Source: Palsa-1392 sp963819975
GTDB lineage: Bacteria; Verrucomicrobiota; Verrucomicrobiia; Chthoniobacterales; UBA10450
Direction of reading: 5' to 3'
Assembly (NCBI GenBank): GCA_963819975.1
Contig: CAWFYE010000004.1
Coordinates: forward strand, 372,001 to 436,000
Length of the DNA stretch: 64,000 bases
The position numbers and the translations under genes were made by a program. Below are positions 8,915 through 18,187 of this stretch, one piece after another. How positions within the stretch are numbered: the stretch's first letter is position 1; every line of letters starts with the position of its first letter. Under the pieces are notes generated by a model. It searched no databases. It had not been told where the DNA came from and saw nothing but the letters and a program-made list of their open reading frames with translations.

Positions 8915-9064
8915 ATGTTGTGGACAATATTTGTTATTCTGTTGGTGCTCTGGCTCCTTGGACTCGTCAGCTCGTACACGATGGGTGGCTTCATCCACAT
9001 CCTGCTCGTGCTCGCAATCGTGGTCTTGATCATTAATCTCGTCTCCGGCCGGCGCGGAATATAG
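8915..9064 (+). CDS. Lmo0937-type small membrane protein
   Basis: This 49-residue protein begins MLWTIFVILLVLWLLGLVSS and has two hydrophobic helices with a short linker YTMGGFIH and the tail SGRRGI. The pattern matches the lmo0937/DUF5670 family of tiny membrane proteins. A strong ribosome-binding site (ACCGGAGGAAAATT) precedes the ATG. These proteins are often linked to envelope stress or adaptation, but no function is proven. It is followed 14 bases later by another small membrane protein on the same strand. Confidence 0.8.
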   Translation: MLWTIFVILLVLWLLGLVSSYTMGGFIHILLVLAIVVLIINLVSGRRGI

Positions 9065-9078
9065 CGAGCCCCATTTTT

Positions 9079-9297
9079 ATGAAACCGGCTGGCATTATCG
9101 GGATCCTTCTAATCGTCGTGGGTATCATCGCCCTCGCCTACGGCGGATTCAGTTTCAAAGAACACAAGAAGGACGTGGACATCGGTCCGGTGCAGATCGG
9201 GCATACCGAAACGCATTCTGTCCCCTTCCCGCCCATCCTCGGTGGCCTGGCCATCGCGGGCGGGATCGTGCTCGTGATCGTGGGCAGCCGAAAATAG
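9079..9297 (+). CDS. Small two-helix membrane protein
   Basis: This 72-residue protein has helices at about 4-24 and 50-68, joined by a polar loop (FKEHKKDVDIGPVQIGHTET). It resembles small DUF3185-like proteins. It is probably in one transcript with the 49-residue protein just upstream. The function is unknown. Confidence 0.65.
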   Translation: MKPAGIIGILLIVVGIIALAYGGFSFKEHKKDVDIGPVQIGHTETHSVPFPPILGGLAIAGGIVLVIVGSRK

Positions 9298-9320
9298 TTC
9301 GCTGCGCGGGCCTCTCGCGC

Positions 9321-10700
9321 TCAGATGTGAATGGCGTGGCCAAAGGCCTGGCCCGCCGCTTCGTGAACGGATTCGCTCAGCGTGGGGTGAGCATGAATCG
9401 TTGCTTCGATTTCTTCGTAGGTCGCTTCGAGTGTGATTGCGAGCCCGAGCTCGCCGATCATCTCCGTCGCTTCCGGTCCGATAATGTGCGCGCCGAGAAT
9501 CTCCCCGTGCGGTTCGCCGATGATCAGCTTAACGAAACCATCGGTTTCCCCGATGGCGCGGGCTTTCCCGCTGGCGCTGAAGGGAAATTTGCCGATCCGG
9601 AATTTTTTGCCGGATTCCCTGGCGGCTCGTTCCGTTAGGCCAATGCTCGCGACCTGAGGCTGGCAATAGGTGCAGCCGGGAAACTCACGAATCTTGCGCG
9701 GCTCGATTTTGTCGAACATCCCCTCGACCGCCTGAATCGCTTCCCAGCTCGCGACGTGGGCCAGCCACGGCGGCCCGATGATGTCGCCAGCGGCGTAGAC
9801 GCCCGTGGCGTTGGTTTCGTAGCGATCGTCGGTCTTGATATAGCCCCGATCGGTTAGCTCGAGTTTGAGTTTTCCACCCGGCAAAAGTGGCGTGACTCCG
9901 ATTGCCACCAGACAAACATCCGCTTCAATAATGTCGGACGATTTCCCTTCTACCGCCACTCGCACGCCGTTTTTCGTCGTCTCAGTTTTCGTCGTCTTCG
10001 TGTTGGTCAGGATCCTGATGCCCTGTTTTGTAATTACTTTCTCCAGCGTCTGCGAAACCTCCGTATCCTCGATTGGGAGGACGTTAGGCAACATCTCGAT
10101 CAGCGTCACGCTTGTGCCAAAAGCGTTATAGAAATAAGCAAACTCGACCCCGATGGCGCCCGCACCGATGATCACCATGCTTTTCGGCTGCGGTTCAAGG
10201 ATCATCGCCTCCCGACTGCCGATCACCTTCCTGCCGTCGAACGGAAGGCCCGGCAACGCCCGGGAGATGACCCCGGTGGAAACAAGGATCTTCGACGCAG
10301 TATGCGTTTCACTCTTTCCATCGGCCAGCTTCACCGTCACTTCGCCGGGTTTGTCCATCGAGGCTTCTCCGCGGATGTAATCGACCTTGTTTTTTTTGAA
10401 GAGAAACTCGATCCCGGCGGCGTTTTTGTCCGAGACATCGCGGGAACGCTTGATCACCTTGCTCCAATCGTAGGAGAGTCCTTCGATTTTGAAGCCGAAG
10501 TCGCCGGCGCGATGCTTGATGAGATGAAAAAGTTCGGCATTGCGCAGAAGCGACTTGGTCGGGATGCAGCCCCAGTTCAGGCAGGTGCCGCCGGCACGCT
10601 CCTTCTCGACACAAGCGACGCGCTTCCCGAGTTGTGTGGCGCGAATGGCGCCGACGTAGCCGGCCGGTCCGCCGCCGATGACAATGAGGTCGTATTTCAT
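9321..10700 (-). CDS. lpdA: Dihydrolipoyl dehydrogenase
   Basis: This 459-residue FAD enzyme is the E3 subunit of 2-oxoacid dehydrogenase complexes and re-oxidises dihydrolipoamide with NAD+. The FAD-binding motif GGGPAGY is at the N-terminus, the redox-active disulfide is Cys40-Cys45 (GGTCLNWGCIPTK), the NAD-binding GAGAIGVEFA lies in the middle, and the catalytic His-Glu pair is in HAHPTLSE near the C-terminus. No E1 or E2 gene is nearby in this window. It is convergent with the small membrane-protein genes. Confidence 0.96.
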   Translation of the reverse strand: MKYDLIVIGGGPAGYVGAIRATQLGKRVACVEKERAGGTCLNWGCIPTKSLLRNAELFHLIKHRAGDFGFKIEGLSYDWSKVIKRSRDVSDKNAAGIEFLFKKNKVDYIRGEASMDKPGEVTVKLADGKSETHTASKILVSTGVISRALPGLPFDGRKVIGSREAMILEPQPKSMVIIGAGAIGVEFAYFYNAFGTSVTLIEMLPNVLPIEDTEVSQTLEKVITKQGIRILTNTKTTKTETTKNGVRVAVEGKSSDIIEADVCLVAIGVTPLLPGGKLKLELTDRGYIKTDDRYETNATGVYAAGDIIGPPWLAHVASWEAIQAVEGMFDKIEPRKIREFPGCTYCQPQVASIGLTERAARESGKKFRIGKFPFSASGKARAIGETDGFVKLIIGEPHGEILGAHIIGPEATEMIGELGLAITLEATYEEIEATIHAHPTLSESVHEAAGQAFGHAIHI

Positions 10701-10770
10701 GAGCGACTAAAATAGCCAGCCCTTGGGAAGCTGGCGAATGGTTAGGCAGCGAGACGAAACGGCCAGTGGC

Positions 10771-12810
10771 TCAGCTGTCGCTTTCGTGTTTCGAGAGCAG
10801 CTTCTGAAATTCCGGATCGTCGTGCAGTCGACGCATTACGGGATCGATCTTGAGACTAGCCACCGTGACATCGCTCGGCTCGCTGAGCAGTTCATCCAGC
10901 ACCTGGATCGCTTTGGCGTTTTCGCCCGTCAAAACGTAAACCTGAGCCAGCGCCTCCTTCATCTTCGGTCCGGTGAAAGCGTCAACCGATTCGGGGAGCA
11001 ACTCGGTCGCGCGTTTCGCTTCCGCGACGGCCGCTTCTTTTTCGCCCAGATAAGCCAGCATTCGGCCAAGCGCGGCATGACGTTCGGGATCGTTAGGCGC
11101 CTCGCGCAACGCCGTCTCCGCCTCCTCTTTCGCCTTCAGAAAAGCGGCGTGCGCCGCGTCCGGTTGCCCGAGTTTTTCAAAGATGACGCCTTCGAGAAGA
11201 TCGACCTCCTTCATCTGATGCGAGCTACCGTTCCGGATCTCCGCCGGAATCTGGCGGAGCACGGTTAGCGCTTCCGGATATTTCTCGCGTAGGGCCAGAA
11301 CGTTGGCTTTCGCCAGCTCGATCTCGGCAATGGTGCCCGGATCCACATCCTTCAGCACGCCCTTGGCTCTGGCCGCGTCAAAATCAGCCAAACCCTTCTC
11401 CGCCACGCTCAGGTCGCCACTTTCGGCGATCGCCAGTTGGGCTTTGAGGCTCCAGAGACTGGTCGATTGGGGACTGATTGCCAACGCACGATCGATGACG
11501 CGTCGAGCCGCCTCGAATTGTCGCTGCATTTGGTAGTTGAAAAAAAGATTCTGCAGTGGCCAGGGGTCGTTCGGGTTCAGGTTCGCGGCTTTTTCGAGAT
11601 TGGCGGTCGATTCCTTCCATTTGCCCTGACGACGTTGAATCGCGCCGATCACGAGGTAAACTTGCGAGTCGTTAGGCAAACCCTCCTTGGCGATGCCAAA
11701 TTCGCGCAGTGCGCCTTCGAAATCGCGCGCCCCATAATAAAGGGAATAGCCCCGCGCCAGATGTGCCTCGGACGAATTGGGCGCCAGCGCGAGCGCGCGG
11801 TCGGCGTATTCTTTGGCCCGGTCGCGCTCGGCATCCGTCGGCTCGAAGCTGTGATAAATCCAGCTGTGCAGGATGGAGAGGTTGGCGAGGGCGAGGACAA
11901 ATTTTGGATCGAGCTGGATGGCGCGTTCGTAGAGTTGCTGGGCCTGGCGCAATTTCTCGCGGTCCTGCAGCGCTGCGTTCAGGTTGTGCGCTTCGACAAA
12001 GGCGAGATAGGCTTCGCTGTTATCCGTTGGCTTGTGCATGAGATGCTCCTCTTCCCTCGGAGAGAGCTGGGCCCGCAATTCCTTCGCGATCTTTTGCGCG
12101 AGATCGGTTTGGATGGCGAAGACGTCGGTTAGGTCGCGATCATATTCTTCCGCCCAAATGTGCTCGTCATTGGCGGCATTGATTAATTGGACGTTCACCC
12201 GCACCCGGTTGCTCTCGCGCCGCACACTGCCCTCGAGAATCGCGGAGACGCCGAGTTCCTTTCCGATCTGGCGCACGTTTATCTCTTTCCCGCGATACCC
12301 CATCACCGAGGTCCGCGAGATCACCTTCAGGTCGCCGATCTTCGAGAGGCTCGTGAGGATGTCGTCCTGGATGCCGTCGGCGAAATAGGCGTTCTCCGGC
12401 TGACCGCTGTAATTTTGAAAAGGGAGAACCGCGATCGATTTCTCCATCTTGGTCGCGTCCGCCCGGGGGAGGAGAAAAAAACCGGCGATGGCCGAGGCGA
12501 GCACGCCGGATCCAACGAGGAGGGCAATGTTTCGCCGGCGATGACGGGGAGGAGTTTCCGAACCCGGGTCGAGCGGGATGGTCGGCGTCGTCCGAATGCC
12601 TTGGGGCGTGACATCGAATGCCCACGCCAAAATGAGCGCGAGCGGGAATCCGATGAGCAACAGCACGACAGTGAGACGCAATGCCCAGTTCGGCAGCTCC
12701 CACGCCGGAAAAACGGCTGAGGCGAGCTGAATAATTCCGCCGGCAGCGATGATGTAGCCGACCGCAACGCGGTATACCTTGCGCCGCTTCAACTCGTCAA
12801 AAAAGGTCAT
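10771..12810 (-). CDS. TolB-like/TPR membrane protein, paralogue 3 of a tandem set
   Basis: The start is ATG 12810 (TFFDELKRRKVYRVAVGY), which overlaps the stop of the preceding paralogue as TAATG, so translation is probably coupled. Domains: two transmembrane helices in the first 75 residues (IIAAGGIIQLASAVFPAW, then LRLTVVLLLIGFPLALILAW), a basic linker and a third hydrophobic helix, a TolB-N/FlgO-like domain from about 125 (SIAVLPFQNYSG, then YFADGIQDDILTSL and ILEGSVRR), and about ten TPR-type helices to the end. In other proteins this TolB-like plus TPR unit is fused to winged-helix or adenylate cyclase domains. Here neither is present, and the membrane anchor takes that place. The function is unknown. 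It contains octamer copies at 11090 and 11669. Confidence 0.8.
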   Translation of the reverse strand: MTFFDELKRRKVYRVAVGYIIAAGGIIQLASAVFPAWELPNWALRLTVVLLLIGFPLALILAWAFDVTPQGIRTTPTIPLDPGSETPPRHRRRNIALLVGSGVLASAIAGFFLLPRADATKMEKSIAVLPFQNYSGQPENAYFADGIQDDILTSLSKIGDLKVISRTSVMGYRGKEINVRQIGKELGVSAILEGSVRRESNRVRVNVQLINAANDEHIWAEEYDRDLTDVFAIQTDLAQKIAKELRAQLSPREEEHLMHKPTDNSEAYLAFVEAHNLNAALQDREKLRQAQQLYERAIQLDPKFVLALANLSILHSWIYHSFEPTDAERDRAKEYADRALALAPNSSEAHLARGYSLYYGARDFEGALREFGIAKEGLPNDSQVYLVIGAIQRRQGKWKESTANLEKAANLNPNDPWPLQNLFFNYQMQRQFEAARRVIDRALAISPQSTSLWSLKAQLAIAESGDLSVAEKGLADFDAARAKGVLKDVDPGTIAEIELAKANVLALREKYPEALTVLRQIPAEIRNGSSHQMKEVDLLEGVIFEKLGQPDAAHAAFLKAKEEAETALREAPNDPERHAALGRMLAYLGEKEAAVAEAKRATELLPESVDAFTGPKMKEALAQVYVLTGENAKAIQVLDELLSEPSDVTVASLKIDPVMRRLHDDPEFQKLLSKHESDS

Positions 12811-14873
12811 TAGCAGATCAATCCGGTTGTTCCGGGAGCAGCGCAAGGGCTGAGCGCCCCACTAAGTCCCGGCACCGTATTGTCGATCAAAGCCTGAAAG
12901 CCCGGGTCGCTGCGGATTGAATCCCAAATCGGATCGAGCTTGAGAAGCTCCACCGTTACCGGACTGGGCCGCTGCAGGAGTCCGTCCAGAATGGCCACCG
13001 CCCCGTCCGCGTCTCCCAGGATGGCGCGAATCTGCGCTTCGTTGAACGTGATTTCCGCTCCCCCAAAGGCATCCTTGCTTTCCGGCAACAATTCCCTCGA
13101 CCGCTTAATGGCGGCCAGCGCCGCCTCCTTCTCTCCGAGCCATGCGAGGATCTCCGCGAAGCCCGCCTGGATCGTTGCGTCGTCGGGGTTTTGTTTGATT
13201 TCATCCTCGGCCAAACCCTTGGCCTTGAGTAAAGCTTCGCGCGCCCCAGCCTCGTCGTGCTGCGCCTTCCGGAGCTTGCCAATGCCGGTGTATTTGCTCC
13301 GTAATGCTCCCGGATATTCGACCAAAACGGAATCAGGCAGCCTCTCCACTTCGCGCTCGGCTTCATCGAACTTCCGTTGCAGCACGAGGAGATTGATGCG
13401 GTCGGTGGTCAATTTGGCCTGCAACAGAGGGCTCTCGGTCGTCGCATTGACCTCGGCCAGATATTTCTCAGCCGCGTTGAGATCGCCTGACTCCTCAATC
13501 GCGAGGTTGGCCTTAATTTCCAAAAGAAAGAGGGCTTTCGGATCGATCGTGAGGGCACGGTCGATAAGCTTGTTGGCGGCCTCAAAGTTTCGTTGCCTCT
13601 CATAGTTGAAGGCGAGATTTTGCATGGTCCAGGTGTCTTTGGGATTGAGCTCGACCGCCTTTTCCAGACTGGAGTTGGATTCGGCCCACTTCCCCTGCCG
13701 TCGCTGGATCGCGCCGATTGCCAGATAGACTTCGGCCTCGTTAGGCAACCCGCCCTGGGCGATTTCAAACTCCCGGGCAGCCGCGTCAAAATCGTTCTCG
13801 ACGTAATAATGAACAAAGCCGAGCGCGAGATGTGCCTCGGGCAGGTTGGGTGCCAATTGCAGGGCCCGCTTGGCCAGCAAGCTCGCTTTCTCCCTCCGCT
13901 CCGGCGTGCCTCCAAAGGTGTGCACCATCCAGCTTTCCAACTGGGAGTAGCGAGCGAAGGCGAGGGCAAACTGCGGATCGAGCGTGATGGCTCGCTCGTA
14001 CATTTGCTCGGCCTGCTTTAATTTTTCCAAATCCTCAACCGCGAAAAGATTATTCGCCCGCATAAAAGCGAGATAGGCCTCGTTGTTTTCAGTCGGCTTG
14101 CGCATGATCTGCTCTTTCTCTGCCGGCGAAAGCTGGGCGCGCAGCTCCTTCGCGATCTTCTGCGCGAGATCCGTCTGGATGGCGAAGACATCGGTCAGCT
14201 CCCGGTCGTAATCCTCGGCCCAAAGATGTTGATCGTTCTCCGCGTTGATCAGCTGCACGTTCACCCGCACCCGGTTGCCAATTTTGCGCACGCTGCCCTC
14301 CAGAATCGCGGAAACGCCCAGTGTCTTGCCGATTTCGCGCAGACTCTCCGGCTTGTCCCGATAGCTCATAACGGAGGTACGCGAGATCACCTTTAAGTCG
14401 CCGATCTTGGCCAAGTTGGTCAGGATATCGTCCTGGATGCCGTCGGCGAAATAGGCGTTCTCTTTCTCTTCGCTCAGGTTTTGAAAGGGCAGGACCGCGA
14501 TCGACTTTTCGGTTCGGTCGGCGGCCGCGCGCGGGAGAAGAAAAAAACCGGTGGCGGCGGAAAGGACGACGCCGAGCGCGGCGAGGAGAAAGATATTTCG
14601 CCGCCGATGGGCGCGGCCCGTGGCCGGCGATTCCAAGGCGGGCGTGGCCTGGATTCCCTGGGGCGTGACGTCGAAAGCCCAGGCCAGGACGAGCGCGATC
14701 GGGAACCCGGCCAGCAAAAGCACGATCGTGACGCGCAACGTCCAGTCCGGCAAATCCCACGCCGGGAAGACGGCGGAGCCGAGTTGGATGACGCCGCCGG
14801 CGACGACGACGTAGGCAACCGCGACGCGGGATACCTTGCGCCGCTTCAACTCTTTAAAGAAGCTCACGATCAA
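12810..14873 (-). CDS. TolB-like/TPR membrane protein, paralogue 2
   Basis: This 687-residue paralogue has the same architecture as its neighbours: an FFKELKRRKVSRVAVAY start, two membrane helices with SAVFPAWDLP between them, a third helix after RRRNIF, a TolB-N/FlgO-like domain (SIAVLPFQNLSEEKENAYF) and TPR repeats. It ends in a short Cys- and Pro-containing tail (PCAAPGTTGLIC) not shared by the others. Its stop TAA overlaps the ATG of the next paralogue. The octamer at 13738 falls on the codons for Pro-Asn-Glu, at the same alignment position as in the other two paralogues. Confidence 0.8.
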   Translation of the reverse strand: MIVSFFKELKRRKVSRVAVAYVVVAGGVIQLGSAVFPAWDLPDWTLRVTIVLLLAGFPIALVLAWAFDVTPQGIQATPALESPATGRAHRRRNIFLLAALGVVLSAATGFFLLPRAAADRTEKSIAVLPFQNLSEEKENAYFADGIQDDILTNLAKIGDLKVISRTSVMSYRDKPESLREIGKTLGVSAILEGSVRKIGNRVRVNVQLINAENDQHLWAEDYDRELTDVFAIQTDLAQKIAKELRAQLSPAEKEQIMRKPTENNEAYLAFMRANNLFAVEDLEKLKQAEQMYERAITLDPQFALAFARYSQLESWMVHTFGGTPERREKASLLAKRALQLAPNLPEAHLALGFVHYYVENDFDAAAREFEIAQGGLPNEAEVYLAIGAIQRRQGKWAESNSSLEKAVELNPKDTWTMQNLAFNYERQRNFEAANKLIDRALTIDPKALFLLEIKANLAIEESGDLNAAEKYLAEVNATTESPLLQAKLTTDRINLLVLQRKFDEAEREVERLPDSVLVEYPGALRSKYTGIGKLRKAQHDEAGAREALLKAKGLAEDEIKQNPDDATIQAGFAEILAWLGEKEAALAAIKRSRELLPESKDAFGGAEITFNEAQIRAILGDADGAVAILDGLLQRPSPVTVELLKLDPIWDSIRSDPGFQALIDNTVPGLSGALSPCAAPGTTGLIC

Positions 14874-14930
14874 TCACTCCGTGCGCTGCCAGAAGAATTC
14901 AACCCAAGGCGAGGCCGGACTTTGGGCAGC

Positions 14931-17006
14931 CTAGGCCCCGGATTCGTGTTTTTGCAGCATCGCCTGGAAATTGGGATCGGCCCGCAACTGTTCCATTGCC
15001 GGATCGATCCGAAGCGCCGCCACCGTCACGTAGCTTGGCCGGCTGAGCAGTCCGTCGAGCAGTGCAATCGCCTTCGCGTTCTCGCCCGTGAGGGCGTAGA
15101 CCTCCGCCAGTGCCGCCGTCATCTCCGGCCCATCGAACGCGTCGATGGTTTCGGCGAGCAATTCTGTGGCGCGTCTTGCCGCTGCGATCGCCTCCTCCTT
15201 CTCGCCAAGATGCGCCAGCGCTCGCGCCAATTGCGCGTGCCGCGAGGCATCATCCGGCGCGGTCCCGATGTCGGCGGTTGCCAGCTCCCTCGCCTGCTGG
15301 AAAGAAGCGCGAGCTTCTGCCTCGTGACCGAGTTTTTGATGGATGATGCCGACCTGTAAACGTTTCTTGAAAAGCCAGCCCTGTTTGCTTGCGAGCGTCT
15401 CATCGTTCGCGCCCTGCAGCGCGGCCAAAGCCTCCTCATAATTTCCCTTTGAGAAAGCCACGTCGGAGCGCGAGAAGGAAAGCATCGCCTGTTCCGGTTC
15501 GTCTAGCGTCTGCTCCGTTTTCGCGCCCGCTTCTTTGGCTGGTGGCTGGCTCAATAATTGAATCGCGTTTTCCTCGACGCTGAAATCGCCCCGCGCATCA
15601 ATCGCGAGACCAGCCTTGATCATCCAAAGGCCGAACGATCTCGGTTCGATCGCCAACGCGCGGTCGATAACGCGATTCGCCGATTTGAAGTCGCGCAGGA
15701 ACTGATAGCTGAGAGCCAGATTTTGCAAAACCCAAGGCTCGTTTGGACTGAGGCGGGCGGCTTTTTCCAGATGGGCCATCGACTCCTGCCAACGTCCCTG
15801 CCGGCGTTGAATCGCACCGATCACGAGATTGATCTGCGCATCGTTAGGAAGAGCGCGCTGCGCGATGGCCAGTTCCTGGAGGGCGGCATCGTAATCGCGA
15901 TCGCCATAGTAGAACGAGAACCCGCGAGCAAGATGCGCTTCGGGCAATTCGGGTTGGAGATCGACGGCGCGCTGCGCGTAGCTGCGGGCCAGCGCGGCCC
16001 GTGTCGCGATCGGTTCGAAGCTGTGAAAAATCCAGCTTTCCATGATGGAAAGATTGGCCAGGGCGAGGGCAAACTGCGGATCGAGCTGAATGGCGCGTTG
16101 GTAAAGCTGCTCGGCCTCTTTCAGTTTGCCGAAGTCATCGAGTGAAGAATGCCAGGAGCTAGCTTGGACAAAGGCCAGATACGCTTCCCCATTGTCGGTC
16201 GGCTTGCGCATGATCTGCGCCCGCTCCGTCGGGGAAAGCTTGGCCTGCAATTCTTCGGCGATCTTTTCCGCCAGATCGGTCTGGATCGCGAAGACGTCGG
16301 TCAATTCCCGGTCGTAATCTTCCGCCCAAAGGTGTTGGTCGGTCTTGGTATCGATCAACTGCACGTTGAGACGCACCCGGTTCCCGTCCCGACGCACGCT
16401 CCCTTCCAAAACGGCGCCCACCCCGAGGTCTTTCCCGATTTCGCGGGCGCTATGGGTTTGGCCGCGATATCCCATCACCGAGGTCCGCGAAATCACTTTC
16501 AGATCGCTGATCTTGGCCAGGTTCGTCAGAATGTCGTCCTGGATGCCATCGGCGAAATAAGCGTTTTCGGCGTCCGCGCTCAGGTTTTCAAAAGGCAGGA
16601 CGGCGATCGATTTCTCGACGTTGGTCGCGGTCAGCCGCGGGAGGAGAAAAAAGCCCGCAACCGCCGCGAGAGTGACACCCGATAGGCCGAGAAGAAAAAT
16701 ATTCCGCCGCCGGTGCAGATGGCCCCCGAGAGTGCTGCCGCCGAAAGCGAGGTTCGGTGTCAGCCGAATGCCCTCCGGAGTCACGTCATAGGCCCAGGCG
16801 AGAACGAGCGCGATCGGGAAACCGAGAAGCAAGGCGACGACGGTGAGTCGGAGCGTCCAGTTGGGCAATTCCCAAGCCGGAAAGACGGCCGAAGCAAGTT
16901 GGACAATACCGCCCGCCGCGATGGCATAAGCCACCGCCACGCGGTAGACCTTGCGACGTTTCAGCTCGTCGAAGAATCCGGTCACAGGAATAGCTTTGGT
17001 CGACAT
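14931..17006 (-). CDS. TolB-like/TPR membrane protein, paralogue 1
   Basis: This is the first gene of the tandem trio in transcription order (691 residues). It begins STKAIPVTGFFDELKRRKVYR and has the same two membrane helices around SAVFPAWELP. A third helix follows RRRNIFLLG, then the TolB-N/FlgO-like domain (SIAVLPFENLSADAENAYF) and TPR repeats. The gap to the second paralogue is 57 bases. It lies 140 bases downstream of the ArsR-methyltransferase gene on the same strand, so read-through is possible. The octamer at 15841 is again on the conserved LPND segment. Confidence 0.8.
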   Translation of the reverse strand: MSTKAIPVTGFFDELKRRKVYRVAVAYAIAAGGIVQLASAVFPAWELPNWTLRLTVVALLLGFPIALVLAWAYDVTPEGIRLTPNLAFGGSTLGGHLHRRRNIFLLGLSGVTLAAVAGFFLLPRLTATNVEKSIAVLPFENLSADAENAYFADGIQDDILTNLAKISDLKVISRTSVMGYRGQTHSAREIGKDLGVGAVLEGSVRRDGNRVRLNVQLIDTKTDQHLWAEDYDRELTDVFAIQTDLAEKIAEELQAKLSPTERAQIMRKPTDNGEAYLAFVQASSWHSSLDDFGKLKEAEQLYQRAIQLDPQFALALANLSIMESWIFHSFEPIATRAALARSYAQRAVDLQPELPEAHLARGFSFYYGDRDYDAALQELAIAQRALPNDAQINLVIGAIQRRQGRWQESMAHLEKAARLSPNEPWVLQNLALSYQFLRDFKSANRVIDRALAIEPRSFGLWMIKAGLAIDARGDFSVEENAIQLLSQPPAKEAGAKTEQTLDEPEQAMLSFSRSDVAFSKGNYEEALAALQGANDETLASKQGWLFKKRLQVGIIHQKLGHEAEARASFQQARELATADIGTAPDDASRHAQLARALAHLGEKEEAIAAARRATELLAETIDAFDGPEMTAALAEVYALTGENAKAIALLDGLLSRPSYVTVAALRIDPAMEQLRADPNFQAMLQKHESGA

Positions 17007-17146
17007 CGGGCAAGGGCAAACACACGCTCTCTTCCGGTTTAGACATCGCGGCCGCCTGCTTCGTTGATCAAATGTTCGCGACCGGCCGCGCGCTGCAAAT
17101 TCCGGCCGGGATCACCGTGGCCGAGCGAGCGTCGCAGTTTTCCCGT

Positions 17147-18082
17147 TCATTTGATGCCAGAAGCGAACACGGTTTGGAAGTGCGGCGTCTCTTTCTCCCG
17201 GGAAACAACCGTCACTTCAATGTCGGTGAAGCCGGCCTCTTCGAGCCACTGATGGAGCTGCACTTCGCTGAAGCCAAGCCAGTGATCGGCGTAAAGCTCA
17301 CGCGCCTTTTCGAAGCGATGGCTGAGCAGATCGAGCACGACAATCCGCCCTCCCTTTTTCAAAATGCGATGCGCCCCGGCGATCGCTCGCTCGGGATGAA
17401 TCGCATGGTGCAGGGCCTGGCTGAGAATCGCGAGGTCGATCGAATTTCGGTCGATCGGCGGGTCCTCAATGTCGCCAAGGCGATACTCGAGATTTTTGAA
17501 GCCGTGCTTTTTTGCCAACTGCGACCCGAACTCGACCATCTTCGGCGCGTTATCCACGGCGATGACTTTGCGGGCCTTTTTCGCGAGCAATTGCGAGAGC
17601 GTCCCCTCACCCGCCCCGAGATCGGCGACCGCGAGCGGCGGAAGGAGCGCAATCATGGTGTGCGCCAGCGCTTGCCAGGACCGGCCCGGACAGTAACTGC
17701 GCCCAAAGCGGCCGGCGAGCTGATCGAAGTATTCGCGCGCCTTATCCTGGCGTTTCCGCAACGCCACTTGCAGGGCGGCTCGATCCCGCTTCGTCTCCGG
17801 CATTTCGCGCGCGAGCGCCTGCGTCAATTCGCTCACTTTCGCCCGCTGCGGCCCGAGCTTTTGACCCTTCGTCAGACCGTAATAAACATTTTTCCCGGCC
17901 CGCCGATCTTCCACCACGCCCGCCCTCTTCAATTGCGCGAGGTGACTCGAGATGCGCGATTGCCCCATCCCGAGCACGTCCTGGAGTTCCGCAACGGAGA
18001 GTTCTTCCTCCTCGAGAAGCAGGATCAGGCGCAACCGGGTCGGATCGGCCAGCAAGCGGAGGAAATTTATGGTTGACGCCAT
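17147..18082 (-). CDS. ArsR-type regulator fused to a SAM methyltransferase domain (SahR-like)
   Basis: This 311-residue protein has an ArsR winged-helix domain (about 1-85: LADPTRLRLILLLEEEELSV, then LGMGQSRISSHLAQLKRAGVV) followed by a class I methyltransferase domain (about 140-300) with the SAM/SAH-binding motif VADLGAGEGTLS and the acidic end IAVDNAPKM. No ArsR metal-binding Cys cluster is seen. This architecture matches SahR-type regulators, which sense S-adenosylhomocysteine and control SAM-cycle genes. The gene is divergent from metK-ahcY across a gap that contains a perfect 10-base palindrome. An alternative is a methyltransferase with a fused autoregulatory domain. The context makes the regulator role likely but unproven. 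Confidence 0.82.
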   Translation of the reverse strand: MASTINFLRLLADPTRLRLILLLEEEELSVAELQDVLGMGQSRISSHLAQLKRAGVVEDRRAGKNVYYGLTKGQKLGPQRAKVSELTQALAREMPETKRDRAALQVALRKRQDKAREYFDQLAGRFGRSYCPGRSWQALAHTMIALLPPLAVADLGAGEGTLSQLLAKKARKVIAVDNAPKMVEFGSQLAKKHGFKNLEYRLGDIEDPPIDRNSIDLAILSQALHHAIHPERAIAGAHRILKKGGRIVVLDLLSHRFEKARELYADHWLGFSEVQLHQWLEEAGFTDIEVTVVSREKETPHFQTVFASGIK

Positions 18083-18094
18083 GGACTGCTGATA

Positions 18095-18104
18095 CGATAT
18101 ATCG
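18095..18104. promoter_or_regulatory. Palindrome, candidate SahR-like operator
   Basis: CGATATATCG is a perfect 10-base palindrome in the 105-base gap between the divergent ArsR-methyltransferase gene and metK. It is AT-rich in a GC-rich background and sits 13 bases from the regulator's start codon. ArsR-family dimers bind such short palindromes, so it is a candidate operator for both directions. Confidence 0.5.
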
Positions 18105-18187
18105 ACGCATCATGATTGGTCAATATGTCCGATCAGGATGTTTCTCTTCGATCTCTCAACTCTCAACGTCAGCTCTCAACTTCTGCC

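Noticed and set aside
17072..18076. 334-codon plus-strand frame over the ArsR-methyltransferase gene
   Set aside because: It mirrors the real gene and has no domain.
18083..18187. SAM or SAH riboswitch upstream of metK
   Set aside because: The 105-base gap holds a palindrome but no recognisable riboswitch helices, and the upstream ArsR fusion explains control.
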